Assembly: GCA_022844475.1 (NCBI GenBank)
Contig: JALHLR010000008.1
Span: 49,679 to 95,605 of the forward strand
From: Hyphomonadaceae bacterium
GTDB taxonomy: Bacteria > Pseudomonadota > Alphaproteobacteria > Caulobacterales > Hyphomonadaceae
Length of the DNA: 45,927 bases
Reading direction: 5' to 3'
Both the position numbers and the translations under genes were made by a program. Below, in pieces: positions 10,875-18,266 of the stretch. Positions within the stretch are counted from its first letter, which is position 1. Each line of letters opens with the position of its first letter. Below the pieces are notes generated by a model that searched no databases, was not told where the DNA came from, and worked only from the letters and a program-made list of their open reading frames with translations.

Positions 10875-11999
10875 TCAGTGCGTTCGGCGACGGCGGGGAG
10901 CGAAGCCGAGGGCGGGGTTTTCGCTGAGGACCTGCGAACGAAGCGATGTCAGCGTCAGGCGGGTTTCCTCAAGACGGTCGAGCTTGGCGGCGAGGCTTTC
11001 GATGCCGTTGTAGGCAAGCCGCTTCATCTCGCGCCGGCCAAGGCTTACGGTTTCGAGGATGATGCCGGAAACGAGGGCGATGCATGAGAGAACCGCCAGC
11101 GTCCCGCACAGGAAGGCCGTCGGGAAACGCGGGACAAGTCCGGTCGTCATGAACTCGGCGATGATGGGCGCAGCAAGGATCAGGCTGGTCAGCATGATGA
11201 CCCCCGACAGGGCGCCGAAGAAGAGCAGCGGGCGTTCATCGCGCATCAGGCGGCCGATCGTGCCGAGGATGCGGAAGCCGTCGCGAAAGGTAGATAGCTT
11301 TGACACCGAACCTTCTGGCCGCGCGCCATAGGGCGTCTGGACTTCGGTTGTGATCATGTCGAGTTCGAGGGCGTGGACGGTGAGTTCGGTTTCCGTCTCG
11401 AAGCCCGAGGCGAGTGCGGGGAAGGATTTCACAAAGCGACGCGAGAAGGCGCGATAGCCCGACAGCATGTCGGTGAAACGGTCGCCGAAGATCCATGCGA
11501 CGAGGCCGGTAAGCATGCGATTGCCGAGACGATGGCCGGCGCGATAGGCGGCTTTCTCTTCAGTGATGCGGGCGCCGACGACCATGTCGGCCTGCGTTTC
11601 AATCAGGCGCGAGACGAGACGGGGGGCGGAGGCGGCGTCATAGGTCGCATCGCCATCGACCATCACATAAACGTCGGCCTCGATGTCCGAGAACATGCGG
11701 CGGACGACATGTCCTTTGCCCTGCAGCGGTTCGCGACGAACGATTGCTCCGGCCTCGCGGGCGATGGTGGCGGTGTTGTCGTGGCTGTTGTTGTCGTAGA
11801 CGAAGATGCGGGCGTTCGGCAGTGCGATGCGGAAGGATTTGACGACGTCGGCGATCGTCTTCGCTTCGTTGTAGGCCGGGATCAGCACTGCGATGTCGAC
11901 GTGGCGGATCGCTGGCGAGATCTGCTGGCCGACTGCATGGAGCGCTGCTTCTGCGGCGGCCAGGCGTTCGTGGATGTTCGCGTTTCTGTCGACAGACAT
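10875..11999 (-). CDS. family 2 glycosyltransferase with C-terminal membrane segments
   Basis: A 374-residue GT-A glycosyltransferase resembling polyprenyl-phosphate mannosyl/glucosyltransferases. Domain signs are VLIPAYNEAKTIADVV (residues 38-53), YDNNSHDNT for the nucleotide, EPLQGKGHVVR, the metal site DGDATYD (115-121) and a TDMLSGYRAFSRRFVKSF acceptor-side block. Two hydrophobic segments follow at about 255-280 and 290-316, so the catalytic domain is membrane-tethered. The tail is basic (PRRRRTH). It probably loads a sugar on a lipid carrier for envelope glycans; the sugar is unknown. It sits between carA and the MBL gene, all on the minus strand. Confidence 0.88.
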   Translation of the reverse strand: MSVDRNANIHERLAAAEAALHAVGQQISPAIRHVDIAVLIPAYNEAKTIADVVKSFRIALPNARIFVYDNNSHDNTATIAREAGAIVRREPLQGKGHVVRRMFSDIEADVYVMVDGDATYDAASAPRLVSRLIETQADMVVGARITEEKAAYRAGHRLGNRMLTGLVAWIFGDRFTDMLSGYRAFSRRFVKSFPALASGFETETELTVHALELDMITTEVQTPYGARPEGSVSKLSTFRDGFRILGTIGRLMRDERPLLFFGALSGVIMLTSLILAAPIIAEFMTTGLVPRFPTAFLCGTLAVLSCIALVSGIILETVSLGRREMKRLAYNGIESLAAKLDRLEETRLTLTSLRSQVLSENPALGFAPRRRRTH

Positions 12000-12087
12000 G
12001 GTCGCCCCGGTGTTCCAGATTGGGCCACGTTGCCACGTCCGGATGAAGGAGCGGTTGCCGAGTTCCTTATGAAGTATGAGCGGTCGT

Positions 12088-12108
12088 GAAAGGTTTTGGT
12101 GACCTTTC
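12088..12108 (-). terminator. possible weak terminator after carA
   Basis: A 7-bp inverted repeat GAAAGGT / ACCTTTC with a 7-nt loop lies 2 bp past the carA stop. No T-run follows, so termination is only a guess. The remaining ~80 bp before the glycosyltransferase start shows no clear signal. Confidence 0.3.
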
Positions 12109-12110
12109 GC

Positions 12111-13268
12111 CTACGCCTTCCGCTCCGCCATCATCTTCGCGAAGCGCTCGAACAAATAGAAGGAGTCCTGCGGGCCGGGGCTCGCTTCGGGGTGATGTTG
12201 CACCGAGATGATCGGTTTGCCGGCGACGCTGAGACCGCAGTTGGAGCCGTCGAACAGCGAGCGGTGGGATTCCTCAACGCCCGGCGGCAGCGTGTCGATG
12301 TCGACGGTGAAGCCGTGGTTCATCGAGACGATCTCGACCTTGCCCGTGGTGAAGTCTTTCACCGGATGGTTTGCGCCGTGATGGCCTTGCGGCATTTTCT
12401 TTGTCTTCGCGCCGAGCGCGAGTGCCAGCATCTGGTGGCCAAGGCAGATGCCGAGGATCGGCACGCCGGAGGCGATCAGCTTCTTGATCTCGGGGCCGGC
12501 GTATTGCGCCGTCGCGGCCGGATCGCCGGGGCCGTTGGAGAGGACGACGCCGTCGGGCTTCAGCGCGAGGATGTCTTCCGCGCTGGTCTTGGCGGGAACG
12601 GCTGTTACCTTGGCGCCGACGGCGGCGAGGTTGCGCAGGATGTTCTTCTTCACGCCGAAATCCATCAGCACGACGTGAAACCTGCCGCTGTTGTGCGTTT
12701 CGAATCCGTCGTTGATCGACCAGAGGCCGGCGGTGGAATCGAAGCGCTGGCCGCTGGTGACGTTGATGGCGAGGTCGGCGTTCTCGACGCCCTTCCAGGT
12801 GCGCGCCGCCGCAATCAGCGCCTTTGCGTCGAGCTTGCCGTCCGGCGCGTGGGCAATGGCGGATTTCGGCATGCCGAGTTCGCGGATGCGCCGTGTCAGG
12901 GCGCGGGTGTCGACGCCGGAGAGCCCGATGATGTTGCGTTTGACGAGCCAGTCGCCCAGCTTGTCGGCGGCGCGCCAGCTCGATGGAAGGGTCGGCGGCG
13001 CCTTGAATACTGCGCCGCGGGCGGCGACCATGCCCTGCGCGGAGGATTCTTCCTGGTCGTCGGCATTGGCGCCGACGTTTCCGATGTGGGGGAAGGTAAA
13101 CAGGACGATCTGCTCGGCGTAGGACGGGTCGGTCAGGATTTCCTGATAGCCCGTCATCGCCGTGTTGAAGCAGAGCTCGCCGGCAGCGATACCCGTGGCG
13201 CCGTGGCCTTCGCCCCAGAAGATCGAGCCGTCTTCGAGGGCGATCGCGCCTGTGGCAAGTTTCGTCAT
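12111..13268 (-). CDS. carA: carbamoyl-phosphate synthase small subunit
   Basis: The glutamine amidotransferase subunit that releases ammonia for CarB, 385 residues from ATG 13266-13268. The N-terminal half starts [19 protein letters not shown] and contains the [20 protein letters not shown] block. The class I amidotransferase domain shows LSNGPGDP, the nucleophile in [18 protein letters not shown] and the His-Glu pair in [14 protein letters not shown] prefer ATG 13266 over the start at 13319, whose extra 17 residues are Arg/Pro-rich. A plausible promoter is at 13329-13356. Unlike many genomes, carB does not follow directly. Confidence 0.97.
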   Translation of the reverse strand: MTKLATGAIALEDGSIFWGEGHGATGIAAGELCFNTAMTGYQEILTDPSYAEQIVLFTFPHIGNVGANADDQEESSAQGMVAARGAVFKAPPTLPSSWRAADKLGDWLVKRNIIGLSGVDTRALTRRIRELGMPKSAIAHAPDGKLDAKALIAAARTWKGVENADLAINVTSGQRFDSTAGLWSINDGFETHNSGRFHVVLMDFGVKKNILRNLAAVGAKVTAVPAKTSAEDILALKPDGVVLSNGPGDPAATAQYAGPEIKKLIASGVPILGICLGHQMLALALGAKTKKMPQGHHGANHPVKDFTTGKVEIVSMNHGFTVDIDTLPPGVEESHRSLFDGSNCGLSVAGKPIISVQHHPEASPGPQDSFYLFERFAKMMAERKA

Positions 13269-13328
13269 CTGGGGAGCCTCCGGACGGGGCCGCGCGACTC
13301 GGGTGCGAGGCCCGCGCAAACGGGCGCT

Positions 13329-13356
13329 AAGTAGGGGGGGTGGGGGGTAGCGTCAA
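13329..13356 (-). promoter_or_regulatory. candidate carA promoter
   Basis: On the minus strand TTGACG (13351-13356) and CTACTT (13329-13334) are separated by 16 bp, which would give a leader of about 55 nt before carA. The -35 box matches the usual alphaproteobacterial form; the -10 is weak. The spacer is an unusual run of C on the minus strand. Confidence 0.5.
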
Positions 13357-13386
13357 GGCGCAGGGATGCGGCGGCGTGCGGAACGC

Positions 13387-14028
13387 TCAGCCCGTCCAGC
13401 GTGTGACCTTGGTGCTGACCGTGGGGCGCTGGCGCTCCACCGGATTTTCCCTGGCCGTGCCGAGATAGATGAAGCCGGCGATCTGTTCGTGGCCGCTCAT
13501 GCCGAGAGCGGCGTGGACGTGGCTGTCGTAGGCGGCGTCCTCGGTTATCCAGACGCCGGCCCAGTCCATGGCCTGTGACGCGATCAGGATGTTCTGGCAG
13601 ACGGCGCCGGCACTGAGCTGCTGCTCCCAGACGGGCGTTTTCTTTGGATCATGATGGTTGGGCGAGGAGATCACGCAGAGAATCACTGGCGCGCGCAGTG
13701 GCAGGCGCATCGCTTCGGCGAGCCTGGCTTCGGGCGCGTCGGGGTCGCGCAGGCTAAGGGCGGCGGCGAAGATTTCGCCGAGCCTGATGCGGGCGTCGCC
13801 TTCGATGATCAGCACGCGCCAGGGTTCGAGCTTGCGATGGTCGGGCACGCGCATGCCGAGGCGGAGGATGGCGTCGAGATCTTGCGCCGAAGGTCCCGGT
13901 TCGGCCAGCGCCGCCACCGGCGTGGACCGGCGCAGCGCAAGCAGGCGCAGCGTATCTGGCGATGGATGCGCCGGGTCGAGCGGGGCGCCGAAGTCTGGTT
14001 CAGGGGGGAGATCCGGCCGGATGGGCAT
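13387..14028 (-). CDS. nitroreductase-family FMN oxidoreductase
   Basis: A 213-residue flavoprotein of the nitroreductase fold, closest in feel to YdjA-type minimal members. The FMN-binding signs are LALRRSTPVAAL near the N-terminus, RVPDHRKLEPWRVLII, the central AGAVCQNILIASQAMDWAGVWIT helix and a C-terminal FIYLGTARENP. Members use NAD(P)H to reduce nitroaromatics, quinones or enals; the natural substrate is unknown. The start codon follows the DsbA-like stop with 2 bp between them, so the two are co-expressed. Confidence 0.88.
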   Translation of the reverse strand: MPIRPDLPPEPDFGAPLDPAHPSPDTLRLLALRRSTPVAALAEPGPSAQDLDAILRLGMRVPDHRKLEPWRVLIIEGDARIRLGEIFAAALSLRDPDAPEARLAEAMRLPLRAPVILCVISSPNHHDPKKTPVWEQQLSAGAVCQNILIASQAMDWAGVWITEDAAYDSHVHAALGMSGHEQIAGFIYLGTARENPVERQRPTVSTKVTRWTG

Positions 14029-14030
14029 GC

Positions 14031-14699
14031 CTAGTGAGTCTCGCCGGGAAGGTGCTCGTGGGCTTCTTCCGCCGGCTGTTGAGGGATGGCGCCGCCGGTG
14101 AGGGCGGCGTCGATCAGCGGCTTGATCGTGCGCCAGTCGCTGCTTGCGAGGACGACGCCGTTGAGGACGAAGGTGGGCGTCGAGTCGATGCCCTTGCCCT
14201 GCGCGTCGGCGCGCACGTCGTTGATGCGGCGGATGATGGTGCGATCGTTGATGCAGGACTGGACCTGTTCCGGGCTCATGCGGAATTTCGCGCCGAGTGC
14301 GTTGAGTTCCGGCATTGCCTCGCCCTTGCTGCTTTCGGTGACGATTGTTTCCTGGCGCGCCATGGCTTCGTCGATGACGGAGTAGAATTCATCCGTCCCG
14401 GCGCAGCGGGCGATGGCGAAGATGCCAGCGTCGATGGCGCCATGGATGGCGAATTCGCGGAAGACGAACTTGATCTTGCCCGTATCGACGTAGTCGCGCT
14501 TCACCTCGGGCCAGAAATTGTCGTGCCATGCCTTGCAGGCCGGGCAGGTGGGCGAGCCGTATTCGACCAGCGTGACCTTTGCATCGGCCGGGCCGATGGC
14601 GGCGTCGCCCTCGACGGGGATCAGCTCGCTGCGGCCGGCAGGCTGGCAGGCGGCGAGCGACAGGCCGAGAAGGGCGGCGGCGAGGGATTTGAGAAACAT
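14031..14699 (-). CDS. DsbA-family thiol oxidoreductase lipoprotein, CPAC type
   Basis: A 222-residue periplasmic thioredoxin-fold protein. The signal peptide ends in a lipobox LAAC (lipidated Cys18, then Gln), so it should be an anchored lipoprotein. The redox motif is CPAC (Cys52, Cys55) in VEYGSPTCPACKAWHDNFWP. A helical insertion follows, and the cis-proline loop is DSTPTFVLNG. A further pair (ARC, SCI) could form a structural disulfide. The acidic, His-containing tail EEAHEHLPGETH is not typical. It is the first of three similar lipoproteins here (with 25331 and 25989). GGAG lies 6 nt before ATG 14699. Confidence 0.93.
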   Translation of the reverse strand: MFLKSLAAALLGLSLAACQPAGRSELIPVEGDAAIGPADAKVTLVEYGSPTCPACKAWHDNFWPEVKRDYVDTGKIKFVFREFAIHGAIDAGIFAIARCAGTDEFYSVIDEAMARQETIVTESSKGEAMPELNALGAKFRMSPEQVQSCINDRTIIRRINDVRADAQGKGIDSTPTFVLNGVVLASSDWRTIKPLIDAALTGGAIPQQPAEEAHEHLPGETH

Positions 14700-14747
14700 T
14701 GTGGGCTCCGGCTTGGTCGGGGCGGAACCTAGAGGGTTGACCCCTGA

Positions 14748-14856
14748 TTGTCATCCCGGCCGAGCCCGAAGGGCGCAGGACGGTGAGCGATCGCGCCGCC
14801 TGCATGAGCTGAGAAAAGGGGCCCGGATGGCCGCTGCGGGGCTTCCGGGATGACAA
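14748..14856. repeat. 109-bp intergenic palindromic element with 12-bp terminal inverted repeats
   Basis: TTGTCATCCCGG (14748-14759) and CCGGGATGACAA (14845-14856) are perfect 12-bp inverted repeats enclosing a GC-rich core without a reading frame. It fills most of the 185-bp spacer between two divergent genes (14700-14884). The TCATCCCGG end resembles dispersed palindromic repeats of alphaproteobacteria; whether this one is dispersed cannot be seen from one copy. Confidence 0.7.
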
Positions 14857-14884
14857 ATTGTGATGTTGCGACTATCCGCCAGCT

Positions 14885-15484
14885 ATGACCGACACACCCG
14901 AACCCTGGCGCATCAAGTCCGTGCGGACGGTCTACACCAACAAGTGGATTGCCGTGCGCGAGTATGAGGCTGTGGCGCCGACCGGGGCGGATGCGGTGTA
15001 TGGGCTGGTGCATCCGCACAACCTGGCTCTCGGCGTGCTGCCGATCGATGAGGCGGGGAATACGGTGCTGGTGGGCCAGCAGCGGTTTCCGTTCGGGCGG
15101 TATTCGTGGGAGCTGCCGGAGGGAGGTGGGCCAGAGAACCTGCCGCCGCTCGAGGGCGCGCAGCGGGAACTGGCTGAGGAATGCGGGCTGCAGGCGGAGC
15201 ACTGGCTGCCGCTCGTTTCGGACATGCACATGTCGAACTCCATTACCGACGAGCGGGCCTATGCCTTCGTCGCCTGGGGGCTCGCGCCGGATGACAGGTT
15301 CGCGAAGGACAGTTCAGAGGAACTATCCGTTCGAAGAGTTTCGTTCGCTGATGCCGTGAAAATGGCGGTCTCCGGCGAGATTACCGACGCATTCTCCCTT
15401 GTGATGCTCCTGAAGGCCGACCATCTGCTTCGGACCGGGGGCTTGCCGAGCGAGCTCGCCCGGTTGATGCATGGCAAAACCTGA
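14885..15484 (+). CDS. Nudix hydrolase (ADP-ribose pyrophosphatase-like)
   Basis: A 199-residue Nudix enzyme. Family members hydrolyse nucleoside-diphosphate-X compounds; the surrounding QQRFPFGRYSWELPEGG context is like ADP-sugar pyrophosphatases. The Nudix box ends with the metal-binding REL AEE CGL (residues 94-102), while the front half (GGGPENLPPLE) has one or two extra residues compared with the consensus. LGVLPIDEAGNTVLVG forms the core strands. The start ATG 14885 lacks a strong Shine-Dalgarno sequence. cysE begins 30 bp after the stop, probably in the same transcript. Confidence 0.9.
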   Translation: MTDTPEPWRIKSVRTVYTNKWIAVREYEAVAPTGADAVYGLVHPHNLALGVLPIDEAGNTVLVGQQRFPFGRYSWELPEGGGPENLPPLEGAQRELAEECGLQAEHWLPLVSDMHMSNSITDERAYAFVAWGLAPDDRFAKDSSEELSVRRVSFADAVKMAVSGEITDAFSLVMLLKADHLLRTGGLPSELARLMHGKT

Positions 15485-15514
15485 AGGGGCAGGCGGCCCC
15501 ACTGGGAGACCAAC

Positions 15515-16342
15515 ATGGCTGATGGACGCTCAACCGCGACTGAGGCGATCGGCTATGCGGGAACGCCAGCTCCTGTTTGGCAGAAGCTGCGCTTCGATGC
15601 TCAGCAGCAGGCAAGTCTGGAGCCTGCGCTGGCGAGCTATCTCAATGCCACTGTTCTGAGCCATGACAGCTTCGCGGAGGCGCTGAGCTATCACCTTGCG
15701 CAGAAAGCTGGTGGTCCAGACATGAGCGCGCTGGCCATTCGCGAGATCTGCGCGGACGCCTACCGGCTCGACCCGGCGATCGTTGCAGCGGCGGAGCGCG
15801 ATCTGCAGGCCGTGCTGGATCGTGATCCGGCGACGCGGACAACGCTGCAACCCTTCCTGTTCTTCAAGGGCTTCATGGCCCTGCAGACGCATCGCGTGGG
15901 GCACTGGCTGTGGGGGCAGGGGCGCGAGACGCTCGCCTTCTTCATGCAGTCGCGGATGTCGGAGCTCTATGCGGTGGACATCCATCCGGCCGCGCCGATC
16001 GGTTCTGGCGTGTTCATCGACCACGCAACAGGCATCGTCATCGGCGAGACTGCGCGCGTGGGGGACGATGTCTCCATGCTGCATGGTGTGACGCTGGGCG
16101 GAACCGGGAAAGTCTTCACCGATCGCCATCCGAAGATCGGCAATGGCGTTCTGCTGGGCGCGGGTTCGAAAGTGCTCGGCAATATCAGGATCGGTGACGA
16201 GGCGCGCGTGGGCTCGGGCTCCGTCGTGCTGAGCGATGTGCCGGCGCGCTGCTCGGTGGCGGGGGTTCCGGCCAAGCCCGTGGGCGGGGCGTGCATGAAG
16301 CCTGCGCAGACGATGGACCAGAAATTCGACGTGGGTCTGTAG
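15515..16342 (+). CDS. cysE: serine O-acetyltransferase
   Basis: CysE transfers acetyl from acetyl-CoA to L-serine, the committed step of cysteine synthesis. It is 275 residues, with the alpha-helical N-terminal SATase domain (SFAEALSYHLAQKAG, FKGFMALQTHRVGHWLW) and then the left-handed beta-helix of hexapeptide repeats (DIHPAAPIGSGVFIDHATGIVIG, VSMLHGVTLGGTGK, HPKIGNGVLLGAGSKVLG). The catalytic His and Asp sit in FIDHATG and the LHGVTLGG block. GGGAGA precedes ATG 15515. The tail ends FDVGL rather than the Ile that binds CysK, so complex formation is uncertain. Confidence 0.97.
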   Translation: MADGRSTATEAIGYAGTPAPVWQKLRFDAQQQASLEPALASYLNATVLSHDSFAEALSYHLAQKAGGPDMSALAIREICADAYRLDPAIVAAAERDLQAVLDRDPATRTTLQPFLFFKGFMALQTHRVGHWLWGQGRETLAFFMQSRMSELYAVDIHPAAPIGSGVFIDHATGIVIGETARVGDDVSMLHGVTLGGTGKVFTDRHPKIGNGVLLGAGSKVLGNIRIGDEARVGSGSVVLSDVPARCSVAGVPAKPVGGACMKPAQTMDQKFDVGL

Positions 16343-16352
16343 ACGCCGCGAT

Positions 16353-16467
16353 CTATCCGCCGCAGTGCTCGCCGTCAGCTGTGTCGTCCCAGCATTCCTG
16401 GTCCAGCAACACTGCAACCCGAACAGATCAGTATGACGGTGAGGCAGGCGAGGACGCCCCGCTTCAT
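16353..16467 (-). pseudogene. small lipoprotein gene with an apparent +1 frameshift
   Basis: Reading left from ATG 16465-16467 gives a perfect small lipoprotein leader, MKRGVLACLTVILICSGC, with a GAAGAG ribosome site 7 nt upstream. Read straight on, it ends after only 30 residues at TGA 16375-16377. If one base is skipped just after that cysteine codon, the frame continues VLLDQECWDDTADGEHCGG and stops at TAG 16353. That tail resembles LTKEELDCWYDDMC of the neighbouring small lipoprotein at 16673-16837. Either this is a frameshifted paralogue, a sequencing error, or a genuine 30-residue product. No functional assignment is possible. Confidence 0.5.
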
Positions 16468-16567
16468 TGCAGGTCTCTTCGAGTGCAGGAGACCATCTTG
16501 GTGCAGCACAGTCACGTGTGCAGGTGAAGCCGCTGGCGCTCAGCCGGAAGTCCGGGGCGAGCAGCAT

Positions 16568-16668
16568 GCATCCCGGGCACAGATTTTTCTCGTTTCGAAT
16601 AGCTCCCGATACGCCCCGATTGAGGTCAAGCATGACAAGCGCTGTCGTGAAGGCTTGCCCGGGATGCA
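16568..16668. repeat. 101-bp element bounded by 13-bp inverted repeats
   Basis: TGCATCCCGGGCA (16568-16580) and TGCCCGGGATGCA (16656-16668) are exact reverse complements separated by 75 bp, placed between the two small lipoprotein genes. No reading frame is convincing within it. Each arm has an internal CCCGGG palindrome, which makes chance pairing somewhat more likely. The rest of 16468-16672 holds nothing I can assign. Confidence 0.55.
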
Positions 16669-16672
16669 GTTT

Positions 16673-16837
16673 TCAGCGGGAACCGTGGAGGGCGGTGTCT
16701 GATGAAGGCGGCGGTGGCATGGTGGCGGCGTGCGCGGTCAGGCACATATCGTCATACCAGCAGTCCAGCTCTTCCTTGGTCAGGCATGCCGAGCAGACCA
16801 CAAGCGCCACAATTGCAGCCGCCGCTATTTTGAACAT
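16673..16837 (-). CDS. small cysteine-containing lipoprotein, unknown function
   Basis: A 54-residue product. The N-terminus MFKIAAAAIVALVVCSAC is a lipoprotein signal with the lipidated cysteine at 18; Cys at -3 is unusual. The mature part, LTKEELDCWYDDMCLTAH, carries two more cysteines that could form a disulfide, and the tail is Pro/Ser-rich. GGAG lies 9 nt before ATG 16835-16837. I do not recognise a family. The gene is a probable relative of the shifted frame at 16353-16467. A longer reading to 16960 has no support. Confidence 0.6.
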   Translation of the reverse strand: MFKIAAAAIVALVVCSACLTKEELDCWYDDMCLTAHAATMPPPPSSDTALHGSR

Positions 16838-17037
16838 GGCGTCGATCTCCAGGACGACAGCGAAAGAACGTGGACTCGAGGGTAGATGCAAGGGTTTGGC
16901 CCCATTTCCGGTGTGACGGCAGATGTGGCAAAGATCCACATACCGATAGCTTGCGGCCAAGCGGGGCGAAGCTGCGGGGTTGGCGCCCCGTGCTGGGCCA
17001 GCTAAGGACAGCCCGCACCTTTCGCTGGAGCCGCCCG

Positions 17038-17247
17038 ATGAACCCGGAAACCGTCAAGCGCATCGAAGCGTACCTGAAGCGCTCGCTGAACCCCGGCCTG
17101 ACGCTGGTTGCGCGCCCGCGCGTGACTGACAGCGTCGAAGTCACGCTCGCGGGAGAGCATGTTGGTCTCGTCTACCTGATCGAGGATGAGGGCGAGACGA
17201 GCTATCAGCTCGAAATGACCATCCTGCAGGAAGACCTCGACGACTAG
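17038..17247 (+). CDS. DUF3126 family protein
   Basis: A 69-residue protein that matches in length and style a small conserved alphaproteobacterial family (DUF3126): it starts NPETVKRIEAYLKR, then a beta-rich stretch VEVTLAGEHVGLVYLIEDEGE and an acidic end LQEDLDD. Function is unknown. The start is ATG 17038, with CTGGAG at about 10-12 nt upstream. It is known mainly as a neighbour of cysE in several alphaproteobacteria, which fits the position here; I state that from memory. The 200 bp before it (16838-17037) has no gene. Confidence 0.85.
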   Translation: MNPETVKRIEAYLKRSLNPGLTLVARPRVTDSVEVTLAGEHVGLVYLIEDEGETSYQLEMTILQEDLDD

Positions 17248-17258
17248 GTCTCCTTCCC

Positions 17259-17277
17259 CAAACAACATTGTTGTTTG
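17259..17277. promoter_or_regulatory. perfect 9-1-9 palindrome, probable operator
   Basis: CAAACAACATTGTTGTTTG is a perfect 19-bp dyad (9-bp arms, one central base) in the 83-bp spacer in front of the epoxide-hydrolase-like gene. There is no T-run, and the AT-rich, compact form fits a binding site for a dimeric repressor such as a TetR-type protein. No regulator gene is adjacent. Confidence 0.5.
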
Positions 17278-17330
17278 CCGCCCCGCACGGGTCTAGCCTG
17301 ACGCTGTCACAATAGATGGCGGAGGGAAGA

Positions 17331-18266
17331 ATGCGCTCACTTTTTGCTGGGGTTGCGGTTCTGGTTCTGGCGGGCGCCTGCGCCATGTCGGCGGAGTCGC
17401 CAAGTGCCTCCATGGCCGCGGAATCCGTCAAGGCGCCGGTCGTGATCGAGAGCAAGTTCGCGACGAGCCCGGACGGGACGAAGATTCACTACAATGCGAG
17501 CGGATCGGGTCCGCTGGTTGTGGCGATCCATGGCTTTCCCGATTTCTCGGCGTCGTGGGACAAGCTGGCGCCTGCGCTGAACGACAAGTACCGGTTCGTG
17601 GCGCTGGACACGCGCGGCTACAACCTGTCGGGCCAGCCTACGGGCGTTGCAAACTATGCGATGCCGAAACTGGTGGAAGACGTGCAGGCGGTGATCAAGG
17701 CTGAAGGCGCGAGCAAAGCGACAGTCATCGGCCATGACTGGGGCGCGGCGATTGCGTGGAACTACGCCTTCTCGCATCCCGAGACACTTGAGCGACTGAT
17801 CATCATGTCGGTGCCGCATCCCGCAAACATGGGCCGGCAATTGCAGGCCTCGCCGCAGAATTCCAACTATGCGCGAAACTTTCAGAAGGATGGCTCGGAG
17901 AACAATCTCACTGCAGAGGGACTGGCAGCCTGGGTGCGCGACCCCGAAGCGAAAGCGAAGTATGTCGAGGCGTTCAGGAAGTCGAGCTTTGCGGGAATGA
18001 TGAATTACTACCGCGCGAACTACCCGAGCGCGCCTGATCCGAACGCGCCGGCGCCGGTGTTTCCAAAGATCAACGTGCCTGTGCTGGTGATCCACGGGAT
18101 GAAGGACACGGCGCTGCTCTCGATGGGGCACAACGACACGTGGGATCAGGTCAGCAAGGATACGACGGTCCTGATGGCGCCCGACGCGAACCACTTTGTG
18201 CAGCACGACGCCGCTGAACTGGTGAACGGCACGATCAGGTCGTGGCTTGACCTGCGGTCCAGGTAA
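17331..18266 (+). CDS. epoxide hydrolase-like alpha/beta hydrolase, predicted lipoprotein
   Basis: A 311-residue alpha/beta-fold enzyme. The nucleophile elbow is GHDWGA with Asp136 instead of Ser, the mark of epoxide hydrolases and haloacid/haloalkane dehalogenases. HGFPDFSASW supplies the oxyanion hole, and the cap domain has tyrosines in MMNYYRANYP suited to epoxide opening. The acid is in HGMKDTAL and the His in DANHFVQHD. The N-terminus has a signal with lipobox AGAC (Cys17), so it should sit on the periplasmic or outer-membrane face, unusual for this class. ATG 17331 has GGAGGGA just upstream; ATG 17316 lacks one. Its 3' end overlaps the convergent receiver gene by 32 bp. Confidence 0.9.
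   Translation: MRSLFAGVAVLVLAGACAMSAESPSASMAAESVKAPVVIESKFATSPDGTKIHYNASGSGPLVVAIHGFPDFSASWDKLAPALNDKYRFVALDTRGYNLSGQPTGVANYAMPKLVEDVQAVIKAEGASKATVIGHDWGAAIAWNYAFSHPETLERLIIMSVPHPANMGRQLQASPQNSNYARNFQKDGSENNLTAEGLAAWVRDPEAKAKYVEAFRKSSFAGMMNYYRANYPSAPDPNAPAPVFPKINVPVLVIHGMKDTALLSMGHNDTWDQVSKDTTVLMAPDANHFVQHDAAELVNGTIRSWLDLRSR

Noticed and set aside
12096..13334. 412-codon plus-strand frame opposite carA
   Set aside because: Covers carA almost exactly in antisense; carA is unmistakable and the plus product has no recognisable domain or ribosome site.
15530..16633. 367-codon minus-strand frame opposite cysE
   Set aside because: Arg/His-rich antisense translation of cysE; no domain. Only its extension into 16353-16467 was examined further, in another frame.
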